From Opitutus sp. GAS368 (GTDB lineage Bacteria > Verrucomicrobiota > Verrucomicrobiia > Opitutales > Opitutaceae): a stretch of DNA of 64,000 nucleotides. A program made the position numbers and the translations under genes. Shown in pieces: positions 1 through 6,819 of the stretch; position 1 is the first letter of the stretch; each line of letters begins with the position of its first letter. Under the pieces are notes generated by a model. It had not been told where the DNA came from, ran no database searches, and saw nothing but the letters and a program-made list of their open reading frames with translations. The DNA lies in assembly GCA_945903465.1 (NCBI GenBank), contig CAMDOF010000014.1, forward strand, positions 20,015 to 84,014, read 5' to 3'.

Positions 1-91
1 TGTTCGTGTAGGTGGCGGCTGGCAGCAGGGCTGGAAGCATCGCGGCCAGCCCAAGCACGGGCCGTAGTTTTACAATAATAGGGGAGGGCAT
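1..91 (-). CDS. Secreted protein, N-terminus only (runs off left edge)
   Basis: An ATG on the minus strand at 91 opens a frame that stays open to the window edge, about 30 codons. The residues have the layout of a Sec signal peptide: a short N-region with Lys and Arg, then a Leu/Ala/Val/Met/Pro-rich core, then an Ala-Ala cleavage-like site near residue 26. Nothing of the mature protein is visible, so no function can be given. The reading frame is short and rests mainly on the signal-like composition. Confidence 0.5.
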   Translation of the reverse strand, partial: MPSPIIVKLRPVLGLAAMLPALLPAATYTN

Positions 92-585
92 GAAGGGCGG
101 GTTTCGACGAGTGAACCCTCTTTGGTAAAGATCACGCGACCCATTTAATCAAGGCAGCCCCGCGCCCGCCGTCCGCTCGCGCCGGTCTTCACCGCTGTGG
201 GCGGCGTCAGTCAAAACTCACGCTGCCAGGGCTCTCCCTAATTCGGTTTTATCTGGGTCATCGGGTGCACCCGCTCCGCGCGGAACGATGGCCACGCGTC
301 TTCAGGCCGACGCATTGCGTTCATCGCCCGCCTCCGTCCGGAATCGCGCGTGGGGAGCCTCTGCCCCGCTATTTTTTTCTCCGCGTGATGATTCCCGCCT
401 GCCTCGGCTCCGCGGTGGGTTCGGGGTTACGCGCTTCCATGCAAAACGATTCTGCCTGGGGCGTTCGGGCGCGCGGGCGGATCGTTTCTAGCGGGGAGAA
501 ATTCCTGGAAAGACGGTGCGCCGCTTTGTCAGGCAGGTGCGATTTGCCCATAGGGCAATGGCGCACGGTCCCTCTCGGCGGACGG
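92..585. other. Intergenic stretch with no recognised gene
   Basis: About 490 bases lie between the left-edge secreted protein and the end of the dioxygenase-like gene. Several short overlapping frames exist on both strands, but none has recognisable protein character or a sensible neighbour spacing. I see no tRNA, clear terminator or repeat here. It presumably holds the promoter of the left-edge gene. Confidence 0.4.
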
Positions 586-1272
586 TCACCCGTGTTCCGG
601 TGTCAAGCCCATCACAATATCCCACCGCGCCGTCAATTCGCCTGACTTGGACCCCGCCAGCGGGGTGAAAGCCACCGTCACGTTTTCGCGTTGCCGAGGG
701 TCCGTGATCTTTTTCCAAACGCCGTCCTTTTCATTACCGACATAGCCCTTGATGTAGCACTGCGAGACCAGTTCCTTTTTTCCCCGTAATTTCACGGCGA
801 GATGAATGTGCGGGGCCCGCCCCGGGTACGCCACCGGCTTGATCGTTCGGAAAATATATTCACCGGTCGACCCCGTTGCGAACCGCCCAAAGCACTGAAA
901 ATTCGCGTCCCTTTTCGCCTTGTCACCCCCGGTTTTCGAGTGGAGGTAAACGCCCGTCGCATCGCACTGCCAGATCTCGATGGTCGCATTGCGAATGGGG
1001 GAACCAGCCGATGTTAGTAACCGTCCGCTCAACCACGTGATTTCACCCACCGCCGGCGTGAGCCGATCGTTCACGACGATCAAATCGTTGTCGGTATCGA
1101 GCGGCAGGACATCGGGGTAAAACGGCCCTTCTGTCTGCCGCGGGGTGAGCGCGAGTTGCTCGGCGAAGAGTCCCGGCACCGCGAAGAGCGCGGATCCGAC
1201 GGCCAATTGGCGCAGAAACTGGCGGCGAGGCGAATAGATGGCAAATGTTCGGGGGAAAAGTGAGCGGGGCAT
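586..1272 (-). CDS. Tat-exported intradiol ring-cleavage dioxygenase-like protein
   Basis: The 228-residue protein has the fold signature of intradiol dioxygenases (protocatechuate 3,4-dioxygenase/catechol 1,2-dioxygenase family), non-haem Fe(III) enzymes that open catechol rings. A twin-arginine motif (RRQFLRQ, about residues 16-22) followed by a hydrophobic stretch suggests Tat export with the iron already bound. Visible family motifs are TEGPFYP near residue 50, a Tyr in DATGVYLH that fits the first iron ligand, and AYPGRAPHIHLAV with the second Tyr and two His ligands. Exported relatives of this type are common in soil bacteria and their substrates are mostly unknown, so activity on a classical catechol is an inference. 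It seems to stand alone, with mobile-element debris upstream. Confidence 0.85.
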   Translation of the reverse strand: MPRSLFPRTFAIYSPRRQFLRQLAVGSALFAVPGLFAEQLALTPRQTEGPFYPDVLPLDTDNDLIVVNDRLTPAVGEITWLSGRLLTSAGSPIRNATIEIWQCDATGVYLHSKTGGDKAKRDANFQCFGRFATGSTGEYIFRTIKPVAYPGRAPHIHLAVKLRGKKELVSQCYIKGYVGNEKDGVWKKITDPRQRENVTVAFTPLAGSKSGELTARWDIVMGLTPEHG

Positions 1273-1363
1273 TTTTCAGGCAGACGTGTGCAGCGGGTTA
1301 AAGTTTTGGTTAGGTTTTAATCAAGCTGGATCGCTGGCGGGTGGAGAGTGTGATCGGCGGCGG

Positions 1364-1604
1364 TTAGCCGGCACTGGGCTTGGTTTTTTGGCGTTGGGTC
1401 TCGGCATCCCTGAGGCGGTCGCTCTGGCCGGTGATGCGGATTATCATCGCGTGGTGCAGGCAGCGGTCGAGGATGGCGGAGGCGGTGGGCACGTCCTGGA
1501 GCAGCTTGCCCCAGTCCTCGGTCGGGCCGGTTGCTGGTCATGATCGTCGATTTGTTCTCGTGGCGGCGCATGATGATCTCGAAGAGATATTCCCCGATTG
1601 ATTC
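1364..1604 (-). pseudogene. IstB (IS21-family helper ATPase), C-terminal remnant with frameshift
   Basis: Read on the minus strand, the stretch gives EYLFEIIMRRHENKSTIMTS, then NRP, and after a one-base shift (an extra C near 1528) TEDWGKLLQDVPTASAILDR and a typical basic end before a TAA at 1366-1364. This is the closing part of IstB, the AAA+ helper of IS21 transposition, including the conserved S-N-R-P and I-L-D-R-x-L-H-H elements. The N-terminal two thirds, with Walker A and B, are missing, as is any IstA partner. It is therefore a dead fragment. It begins directly against the IS110 debris, so one element probably broke the other. Confidence 0.8.
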
Positions 1605-1663
1605 CTAAGAAACTGGACTTGCTTCTTCCCTGCCTTTTGATCCTCAAAAGATGGAGTTGAGGT

Positions 1664-1905
1664 CGCCCGCCGGTTGGAAAGCGGCCGGGTGCTGACGCTG
1701 AGCTGGTGGTTGCCGCTGACTTTGTTGCTGGGGCACAGTTCCAGCCACGAGGCGAAATTCTCGGGGCTGGCAAAGCGGTCCAAGTTGGGACCGACCTCGG
1801 TGAGGAAAGTCTAGCCGACGTGGGTGTTGACACCGTCCACCGCCGCGATGTTGACGCCGAACTTCTGGAAGAGCAGGGTGCGGACCGCGGCGTCCGGTGG
1901 TTTGC
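1664..1905 (-). pseudogene. IS110/IS1111-type transposase fragment with internal stop
   Basis: On the minus strand one frame reads LLFQKFGVNIAAVDGVNTHV, G, a TAG stop, then TFLTEVGPNLDRFASPENFA and SWLELCPSNKVSGN. This is the Transposase_20 (C-terminal) region of IS110-family DEDD transposases, whose usual core is I-x-G-(I/V)...E-(V/I)-G-x-D-(M/L)-x-(R)-F...F-x-S-W-L-x-L-x-P-x-N-(K/R)-x-S-G. The similarity stops after about residue SNRRA (near 1664), and the N-terminal catalytic half is absent. The in-frame stop plus truncation at both ends make it inactive. Confidence 0.8.
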
Positions 1906-2569
1906 CCCGCCTAGTCGGCGGCGGCGGCGCGGCCTCCGGGCGGTTCTCGAGCAGGGCGGGCTACCGGCCGAGCGACGTCGCTCGCGACTGCGCGAACGAA
2001 AGTCTCAACTGAACCCCGCCGGGAACCAACCCGCCCGGCCGAGCCTGACCAGCCGTCGGCTGCGAACCGGCAGCGAGTCTTGGCGGGCGTCCGAAATGGC
2101 GCCTTCGAGCGTAGGCAGCCAAGTGCCAAACCGGGTGATTGAGCCCCGCGATGAATTATATCGGTGGAGCCTGCGTTGTAGAAAAAACGTGGTAAGTACG
2201 GAGGCGCCCTTAAGGTTTGGCGCCGATGTCCGCCCTGGGTCTGACAGGGCAGAGCAGGGGAGGTTTTCTCGGGAAGATGGGAGAGCCTCCGGTCTCCTCG
2301 GCCATAACCGGCAGCGACCAGACTGGTGAAACAAGGTCCCTATCCCCGTCCGACGCTCCGCGGTCGGTCGGTGGCGAAAATAGCTGGGGATTCGAGGTGT
2401 CGCGCGCCGAGCGACCGAGCGAAGGTGCAGAGACCCGAGGTAGTCTTAGCCGCCGCGTAGTACCGATTGAAACCAGGGAAACCAGCTCGAGGGAGCCCGG
2501 GAATAGGGAAGGCGGTGGTCGGGTTGTGGAAGTGTCGTTGGCAACGCTCGGGGGGCCCGTGCCCATTGA
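1906..2569. other. Degenerate stretch between IS and group II intron remnants
   Basis: No protein similarity is recognisable in any frame. From roughly 2200 the sequence is rich in short G/C pairing segments and purine runs ahead of a reverse-transcriptase frame, which is what the 5' RNA domains of a group II intron would look like. I cannot place the 5' splice site. One candidate, GTAAGTACGG near 2191, does not match the usual GTGYG start. Confidence 0.35.
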
Positions 2570-2574
2570 ACGTG

Positions 2575-3889
2575 GGTCCACCCGAAGAGGACGCCTCGGG
2601 AGGGTGGCGCAGCGGCACCCGCCCGAGCCGTTGACGGCGTTGAATCAGCATCCGGACCTGAACTGGATGCACGAAGCCTACGGGGGGGCGCGAGGACGCT
2701 GCGCCGTGAGTCGACGGGCAGACGGTCGCCGGATAGGGAGAGCATCTGCCGGAAAATCTCCGGAATCTGCTTGCGCGAGCCCAAAGCGGTCGCGACCAAG
2801 CGTTCCCGGTCAAGCGCGCGGATGGACCAAAGAATGAGCTGGACGATCGGCCCATCGGCTCGCCCACCACGGAGGATAAAATCCTCCAACGGGCGGTGGC
2901 CATGTTCCTGGAGCCGATGGACGAGCGGAAATCCTTTCCGTTTCACCTTGGGTTCCGTCCCCGTCGTTCAGCGTATCAGCCGATCAAATACATCTGTTCG
3001 CAAAGTCACGCGCAGAAAGTGGCGTGGGTACTGGAGGTCGATTTAGGCAGGTTCTTTGACGCGGTCGACCCGAACACGTTCGTGAGCTGTGGGGCCGCCG
3101 AGTGTAGGCCGGCGTGATTACCCGCTTGATCGGCAAGTGGCTGCAGGCGGGCGGATGGGAAGAGGGCAAGGTCAGCCATCCCCCAAAGGGCCCACCGCAA
3201 GTGGGAGTTGTTTCGCCTATCCCCAGTAATATCGACGGGCACGAAGTGCTGGACAAATCGTTGGTGAAAAGGATCCAGCCCCGATGCCGGGGCCACACCT
3301 TCATGGTTCGTTTCGCCGATGATTTTATCATGGGCTTCGAGCACGTGGAGGACGCCCGGAAGGTTATGCGCGTGATCGACAAACGGTTCGCGCGTTTTGG
3401 CCTGAAGGTTAATGCGGAGAATACGCGCCTGGTGCCGTGCAAGCGCCCGCCGTTGCAAAAGGGCGACCCGCCGGGCAGGGCTAGGGACGTTCGATTTCCT
3501 TGGGCTCACGCTCTACTGGGGGGGAAGGCGCTTCGGGGCAGCTTTGGGGTGAAGCCGCAGACCGCGCGTAAGCGGTTCCGGCGCGCACTCGACTCCATCG
3601 GTCAGGGGTGTCGTGAAAATCGGCACGTCCGTCTGCGGGAGCTGTGGGCTGCGCTCAACACCAAGCTGCGTGGTCACGACGCCGACGACGCCATCTCGGA
3701 AAACTCCCGGATGCTCGGAATGCGCGGGGAGAAGTAGAGCGGGTGTGGCTGCAGTGGTTCAACCGGCGCAACCGCGGACGAGCCATGGACTGGGAACGGT
3801 TCTCGGCTTTGCTCCAGACCTTGCCCTTGGCTCCTTCCCGGAGTGTTCATTCCCGCTGGCAATCGAATCCACCCCTTGAGAAACCGTAG
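2575..3889 (+). pseudogene. Group II intron reverse transcriptase/maturase, multiply broken
   Basis: Pieces in shifting frames reconstruct the family order. First comes an N-terminal block near 2637 (LNQHPDLNWMHEAY). A second frame with two stops follows (VDGQT, then ENLRNLLARAQSGR, then TEDKILQRAVAMFLEPMDER). Next are GFRPRRSAYQ and VLEVDLGRFFDAVD near 2950-3070. From 3114 comes ITRLIGKWLQAG, PPQVGVVSP and the catalytic box FADD (3315-3326, normally YADD). The maturase/thumb part ends at a stop near 3737, and a last piece (VWLQWFNRRNRGR, RAMDWERFSALLQTLPL) runs in another frame to about 3889. Each block aligns in order with LtrA-type proteins, so this is one gene that has decayed. Confidence 0.85.
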
Positions 3890-3922
3890 GCGTGAAGCCC
3901 GCTCTTACGGGACTGGGGGGGC
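3880..3922 (+). ncRNA. Group II intron domain V-like segment
   Basis: Immediately after the RT stop the sequence can fold as a small hairpin with outer arms CCGTA/TACGG and an inner GGC/GCC around TGAA, followed by a G run. Size and position fit domain V, the catalytic core that follows the maturase frame in group II introns. The canonical AGC triad is not clear, consistent with decay. The assignment is by shape and position only. Confidence 0.4.
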
Positions 3923-3924
3923 GT

Positions 3925-3960
3925 CGTCCGGCTTCGGTCCGGACGGTCCGAAGCCGGACG
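3925..3960. repeat. Perfect 13-bp inverted repeat
   Basis: CGTCCGGCTTCGG at 3925-3937 is exactly complementary to CCGAAGCCGGACG at 3948-3960, leaving a 10-base loop. It lies where domain VI or the downstream insertion site of a group II intron would be. Class C introns often insert next to terminator-like hairpins, so it may be the original target rather than part of the intron. There is no T run after it, so a working terminator is unlikely. Confidence 0.7.
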
Positions 3961-4252
3961 CAACAACGGCGCGCAGACCGCCGCGCTCAACGGTTGCCCC
4001 GACATCCTCGAATGGGAGTCGGGCGTCTTTCCGTCATCGGTGAGGACATCACCGCGGCAGCGCTCGCGCCCAGGCTCCCTGCCGACCGCTGGGGGCCGGC
4101 CGAACCAGGGGTGCGCATCCCCTGGAAAACGCTCGTCCTCGCTGAGTGAAGGGCGCTCGCGCCACCCTAACCACGGCCTTCGAGTACGCGCCTTCGGAGT
4201 GCGGTGAGAAAGAACCGGCTGATCAGCGGTGGAGAGGATGCTCGCCAAGTTT
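3961..4252. other. Gene-free stretch downstream of the intron remnant
   Basis: About 290 bases with short open frames on both strands, none recognisable. The flanking sequence of the intron insertion site should be here, and the short frames may be fragments of whatever was interrupted. Confidence 0.3.
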
Positions 4253-5521
4253 TTAGGCGGGCGGGGAGGCGGTCGGGTCGGGAGACGCCGGAATTTTCTT
4301 TTCCGCCGCGGCATGGTTACTTTGTGCCCGCAGATCGACGACCATGCGCCCGAGGGCATCGCAAAGGACGGCGATTTCGCCTTCGCCGCGGGGCAGCGGC
4401 ATGACGGTGAGAATATCGCCGCTGCGGATGCGGTCGGCGGATCGGCCAATGGAGCGGAGGCGTTGGGCGAGGTGGTGGGCGCTGATCCAACTACCGATCG
4501 AGATGAGGAAGGTCAGGGCGAGGCCCCACCCGATAATGTGGCGCTGGAGCTCGCGCGCGGGTACCAAGACGAGTTCGGCCGGTTGGCGTAGGGCGATAAT
4601 CCAACCGAGGCCCCGGAATTCACGAAAGCCCCGACTGCGAGCATAGCCGGTGAGGTAGGTGGTGCCGCCGCGGGTATTTTCGAGGAGTGAGCCGCGAAAG
4701 GTGCGGGCGTTGGGTAGGGTGGGCGACTCGGGTGGTCGGGACCAGCCAGAGCCGCCTGAGTCGAGAAGGACATCGCCGGACGCGCTGTAGACCGTGACGC
4801 CGATGCGCTCGCGGCGGGCGGCCTCTGGCACGACGGATTGTTGAACTTCGCGGGCCCAAGCCCAGTGAAGGTGGGCTCCCAGTACGCCGAGCAGGCGACC
4901 GTCCGAGCCTGAGACGGGCACGGATAGATCGAGAAAACGACCGGAGCGATCGTCGCCGGCCGCGGCGAGCTCGCGGGTGAGTTCGGGCAGCTCGTGGAAG
5001 TCACCTGCGTACTCTCGCTCGCGCCCCGAGCGGAACCATGGACGCGTCTCGACCGAAGCACCCTCGATGATGCGTTGGGTTGTGGCGATGAGCTGGCCCG
5101 TCGTATCCGCAAAACCAATCCAGGCAAAGTCCCGGGCCTCGTCTTGGAAATTCTCAAGGAGTCGGCGGCGATCGGTTGCTGGTAGTTCGGCGGATCGAAA
5201 AGGGGCGAGGTTGGCCGCGAGTCGTAGGTGGCGTTGGTGCTGGGCGATGACACGGTCGAGCTTGTCGCTCATTTGGAAGGCGAGGGACTCGAAGGACGCG
5301 CCGGTCTGTTTTTCGATGGCGCGCTGTAACATCCCGGCGGCGAGCGAGGCAAAGATCAGGGTGAAGAGCAGGCCACAGCCGCCGGCGATCGAGGCCGCCC
5401 GCGCACGCAGGCTGATGCGCGGGTCGAAGACCCACCACCAATCGCGAGCTGTGGATGAAAAGGGCGGAGTGGCGGGAGGTTTCATCGCAGGCAGGACGTT
5501 GGAATGGTTGGGAGGTGACAC
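4253..5521 (-). CDS. Membrane-bound Cache-HAMP protein without output domain
   Basis: The 422-residue protein has a hydrophobic segment at about residues 42-66, a roughly 280-residue extracytoplasmic region resembling a double Cache sensor (FAWIGFADTTGQLIATT, then RPWFRSGRER, then LDLSVPVSGSDGRLLGVLGA), a second membrane helix at about 350-373, and a HAMP-like linker to about 410. It then ends in a short Pro/Ala-rich tail. Such architectures normally continue into a kinase, cyclase or methyl-accepting domain, and here nothing follows. The gene ends right beside the mobile-element debris, so loss of a 3' output domain is possible, although the tail ends in an ordinary stop. A second Met at residue 12 (start 5488) is an equally plausible start. 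Confidence 0.7.
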   Translation of the reverse strand: MSPPNHSNVLPAMKPPATPPFSSTARDWWWVFDPRISLRARAASIAGGCGLLFTLIFASLAAGMLQRAIEKQTGASFESLAFQMSDKLDRVIAQHQRHLRLAANLAPFRSAELPATDRRRLLENFQDEARDFAWIGFADTTGQLIATTQRIIEGASVETRPWFRSGREREYAGDFHELPELTRELAAAGDDRSGRFLDLSVPVSGSDGRLLGVLGAHLHWAWAREVQQSVVPEAARRERIGVTVYSASGDVLLDSGGSGWSRPPESPTLPNARTFRGSLLENTRGGTTYLTGYARSRGFREFRGLGWIIALRQPAELVLVPARELQRHIIGWGLALTFLISIGSWISAHHLAQRLRSIGRSADRIRSGDILTVMPLPRGEGEIAVLCDALGRMVVDLRAQSNHAAAEKKIPASPDPTASPPA

Positions 5522-5842
5522 GGCATTTTTTATTCGCGTGTCGGGCGGGGAAGACGTGAGGCGGTGCTGAGTGCTAAGGTGGGGGTTCTTTTTTATTTTG
5601 GGTGTTCGCGGGTGGGTGGCCGTCGTGAGATAAGCGGGGGGCGGAGGGCAGTAACCTGGTCGAGGTCCGGCGCGAATAGTGGGCGCTGGCGGGCGTGGAC
5701 TTTGGCGGAGAGATTCGGCACCTACGCAGCCGGTTTGCTCGAAGTCCCGCCCGCGGTTCCTGAGAGTTCTTAAAATATTAAAAAAACAGGTGATTGCTGG
5801 GATGAATCAGTCCAGCTTGGTTCCGCCCTGACAGGCCCTTCC
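5522..5842. other. Intergenic region between divergent genes
   Basis: These 320 bases separate two divergent genes and should hold both promoters. An AT-rich patch (TTCTTAAAATATTAAAAAAA, 5767-5786) lies about 55 bases before the DUF4870 start and is the best candidate for its promoter. No protein or RNA gene is recognised. Confidence 0.4.
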
Positions 5843-6205
5843 ATGACTTTCGACGCTCACTCCGTGCCCTCCCGCTTAGCTGGCAACTCCAGCGATAAAG
5901 CCTTGATGATCCTTTGCCATCTGTCGGCCCTCCTCGGTGTGGGCTTGATTCTCCCGCTCATCGTCTGGCTGGTAAAGCGCCGCGAGCTCGACGCCGTTGC
6001 GGCCCACGCCGCCGAGTCGCTTAATTTTCATCTCTCGCTCGTTTTTTACGGGATATGCCTCGTGCCGCTTTGTTTCGTGGTGATTGGAATTCCGCTCTTG
6101 GTCATTCTCGGATTGGTGAGCTTGATCCTCGCCCTTGTCGCCGCCGTGCGGGCGTCGGATGGTATCCTCTACCACTACCCGCTGACGATTCGTCTGGTGA
6201 AATAA
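5843..6205 (+). CDS. DUF4870 (Tic20-like) small membrane protein
   Basis: The 120-residue protein matches the DUF4870 pattern. A short N-terminus leads to a first hydrophobic helix with the family motif LCHLSALLGVGLILPLIVWL, then a charged K-R-R-E-L turn, then H-A-A-E-S-L-N-F (the family's usual A-(R/K)-E-A-L-N-F-Q equivalent), and two further helices before a short tail (YHYPLTIRLVK). It is an inner-membrane protein of unknown function, and the family is loosely related to Tic20/HOATZ-type membrane proteins. It is convergent with the VOC gene, and its stop codon lies inside a small tandem repeat. Confidence 0.85.
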   Translation: MTFDAHSVPSRLAGNSSDKALMILCHLSALLGVGLILPLIVWLVKRRELDAVAAHAAESLNFHLSLVFYGICLVPLCFVVIGIPLLVILGLVSLILALVAAVRASDGILYHYPLTIRLVK

Positions 6206-6236
6206 CGCGGATTAAGAACTTAACGCGGGTTAAGAA
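6203..6236. repeat. Two-copy 16-bp tandem repeat across two stop codons
   Basis: TAACGCGGATTAAGAA at 6203-6218 is repeated as TAACGCGGGTTAAGAA at 6221-6236, with one mismatch and an 18-base period. The first copy supplies the TAA of the plus-strand gene and the second covers the TAA of the minus-strand gene. A local duplication is the simplest explanation. Confidence 0.75.
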
Positions 6237-6634
6237 AGGTTCGCGGCTGGCATAAGAAACGGGGACACGCGTTGGCAGAGTTGCAGGGGGAGGCCCCACG
6301 GGTCGCGCATCATGATGAGAAGAGTGCCGTCCGGTTGGGGGTCTTCGCGGAAAAGCGTGGCACCAGAAAGTTCAAGCCGAGCCCGTTCGGCGCGGGCATC
6401 GGGGGCGACGACGGCTAGATGGAAGCAGAGCGGATGAAGCGTGGGGTAGTCGGGGATCGACGCTTCGGGATTCGTATAAAGCTCGACGATGGTGCGACCC
6501 GTTTCGTCAGCGAGGAAATGGGTATAGGGAGCGGTCTGAAGCGAGCGGGTGATCGTGAAGTTGAGATGGGCGGCGTACCACGCGGCCTGCGCTTGGGCTG
6601 ACGGCACATTAAGAGCGAAGTGTTCGAATTTCAT
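6230..6634 (-). CDS. VOC-superfamily (glyoxalase/bleomycin-resistance fold) protein
   Basis: This 134-residue single-domain protein has the paired beta-alpha-beta-beta-beta modules of the vicinal-oxygen-chelate fold. It starts MKFEHFALNVPSAQAQAAWY (the His after the first strand is a usual metal ligand), carries a central HPLCFHLAVVAPDA strand with another candidate His, and ends DPWGLPLQLCQR, the typical D-P-x-G-x-x-(I/L)-(E/Q)-L closing strand. Members bind a divalent metal and include glyoxalases, dioxygenases and resistance proteins, so no substrate can be inferred. It stands alone. Confidence 0.85.
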   Translation of the reverse strand: MKFEHFALNVPSAQAQAAWYAAHLNFTITRSLQTAPYTHFLADETGRTIVELYTNPEASIPDYPTLHPLCFHLAVVAPDARAERARLELSGATLFREDPQPDGTLLIMMRDPWGLPLQLCQRVSPFLMPAANLS

Positions 6635-6819
6635 GAGGTGTTTTTTGTCGGGGGAAGAGACCGGTGGCGTTTTTTAACGAGGAGCGGGCTAATTTCAAGC
6701 CGAGGGCAGATCTTTGTTCGGTTTAGATTCGGCCGTAATTCCGGGGAATGGCGGGAGGCGAGATCAGGGCGAGTTCCCGTGGATCGTGACCTCATGAGTG
6801 CTGAGGTTGGCGGCGGCGT

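Larger units (their letters stand above)
2570..3960 (+). mobile_element. Decayed group II intron (RT region plus domain V/VI-like end)
   Basis: The stretch holds the order expected of a bacterial group II intron. A reverse transcriptase/maturase reading comes first, followed directly by a short structured 3' tail. At about 3880-3920 the sequence can pair CCGTA with TACGG and GGC with GCC around a TGAA loop, resembling domain V. The RT is broken by stops and frameshifts (see the separate entry). The 5' boundary is not resolved and could lie as far upstream as about 2200. The element is orientated plus and sits next to the IS fragments. Confidence 0.65.

Noticed and set aside
3991..4147. Short plus-strand coding region after the intron relic
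   Set aside because: The frame resembles no family and lacks a start with a supported context.
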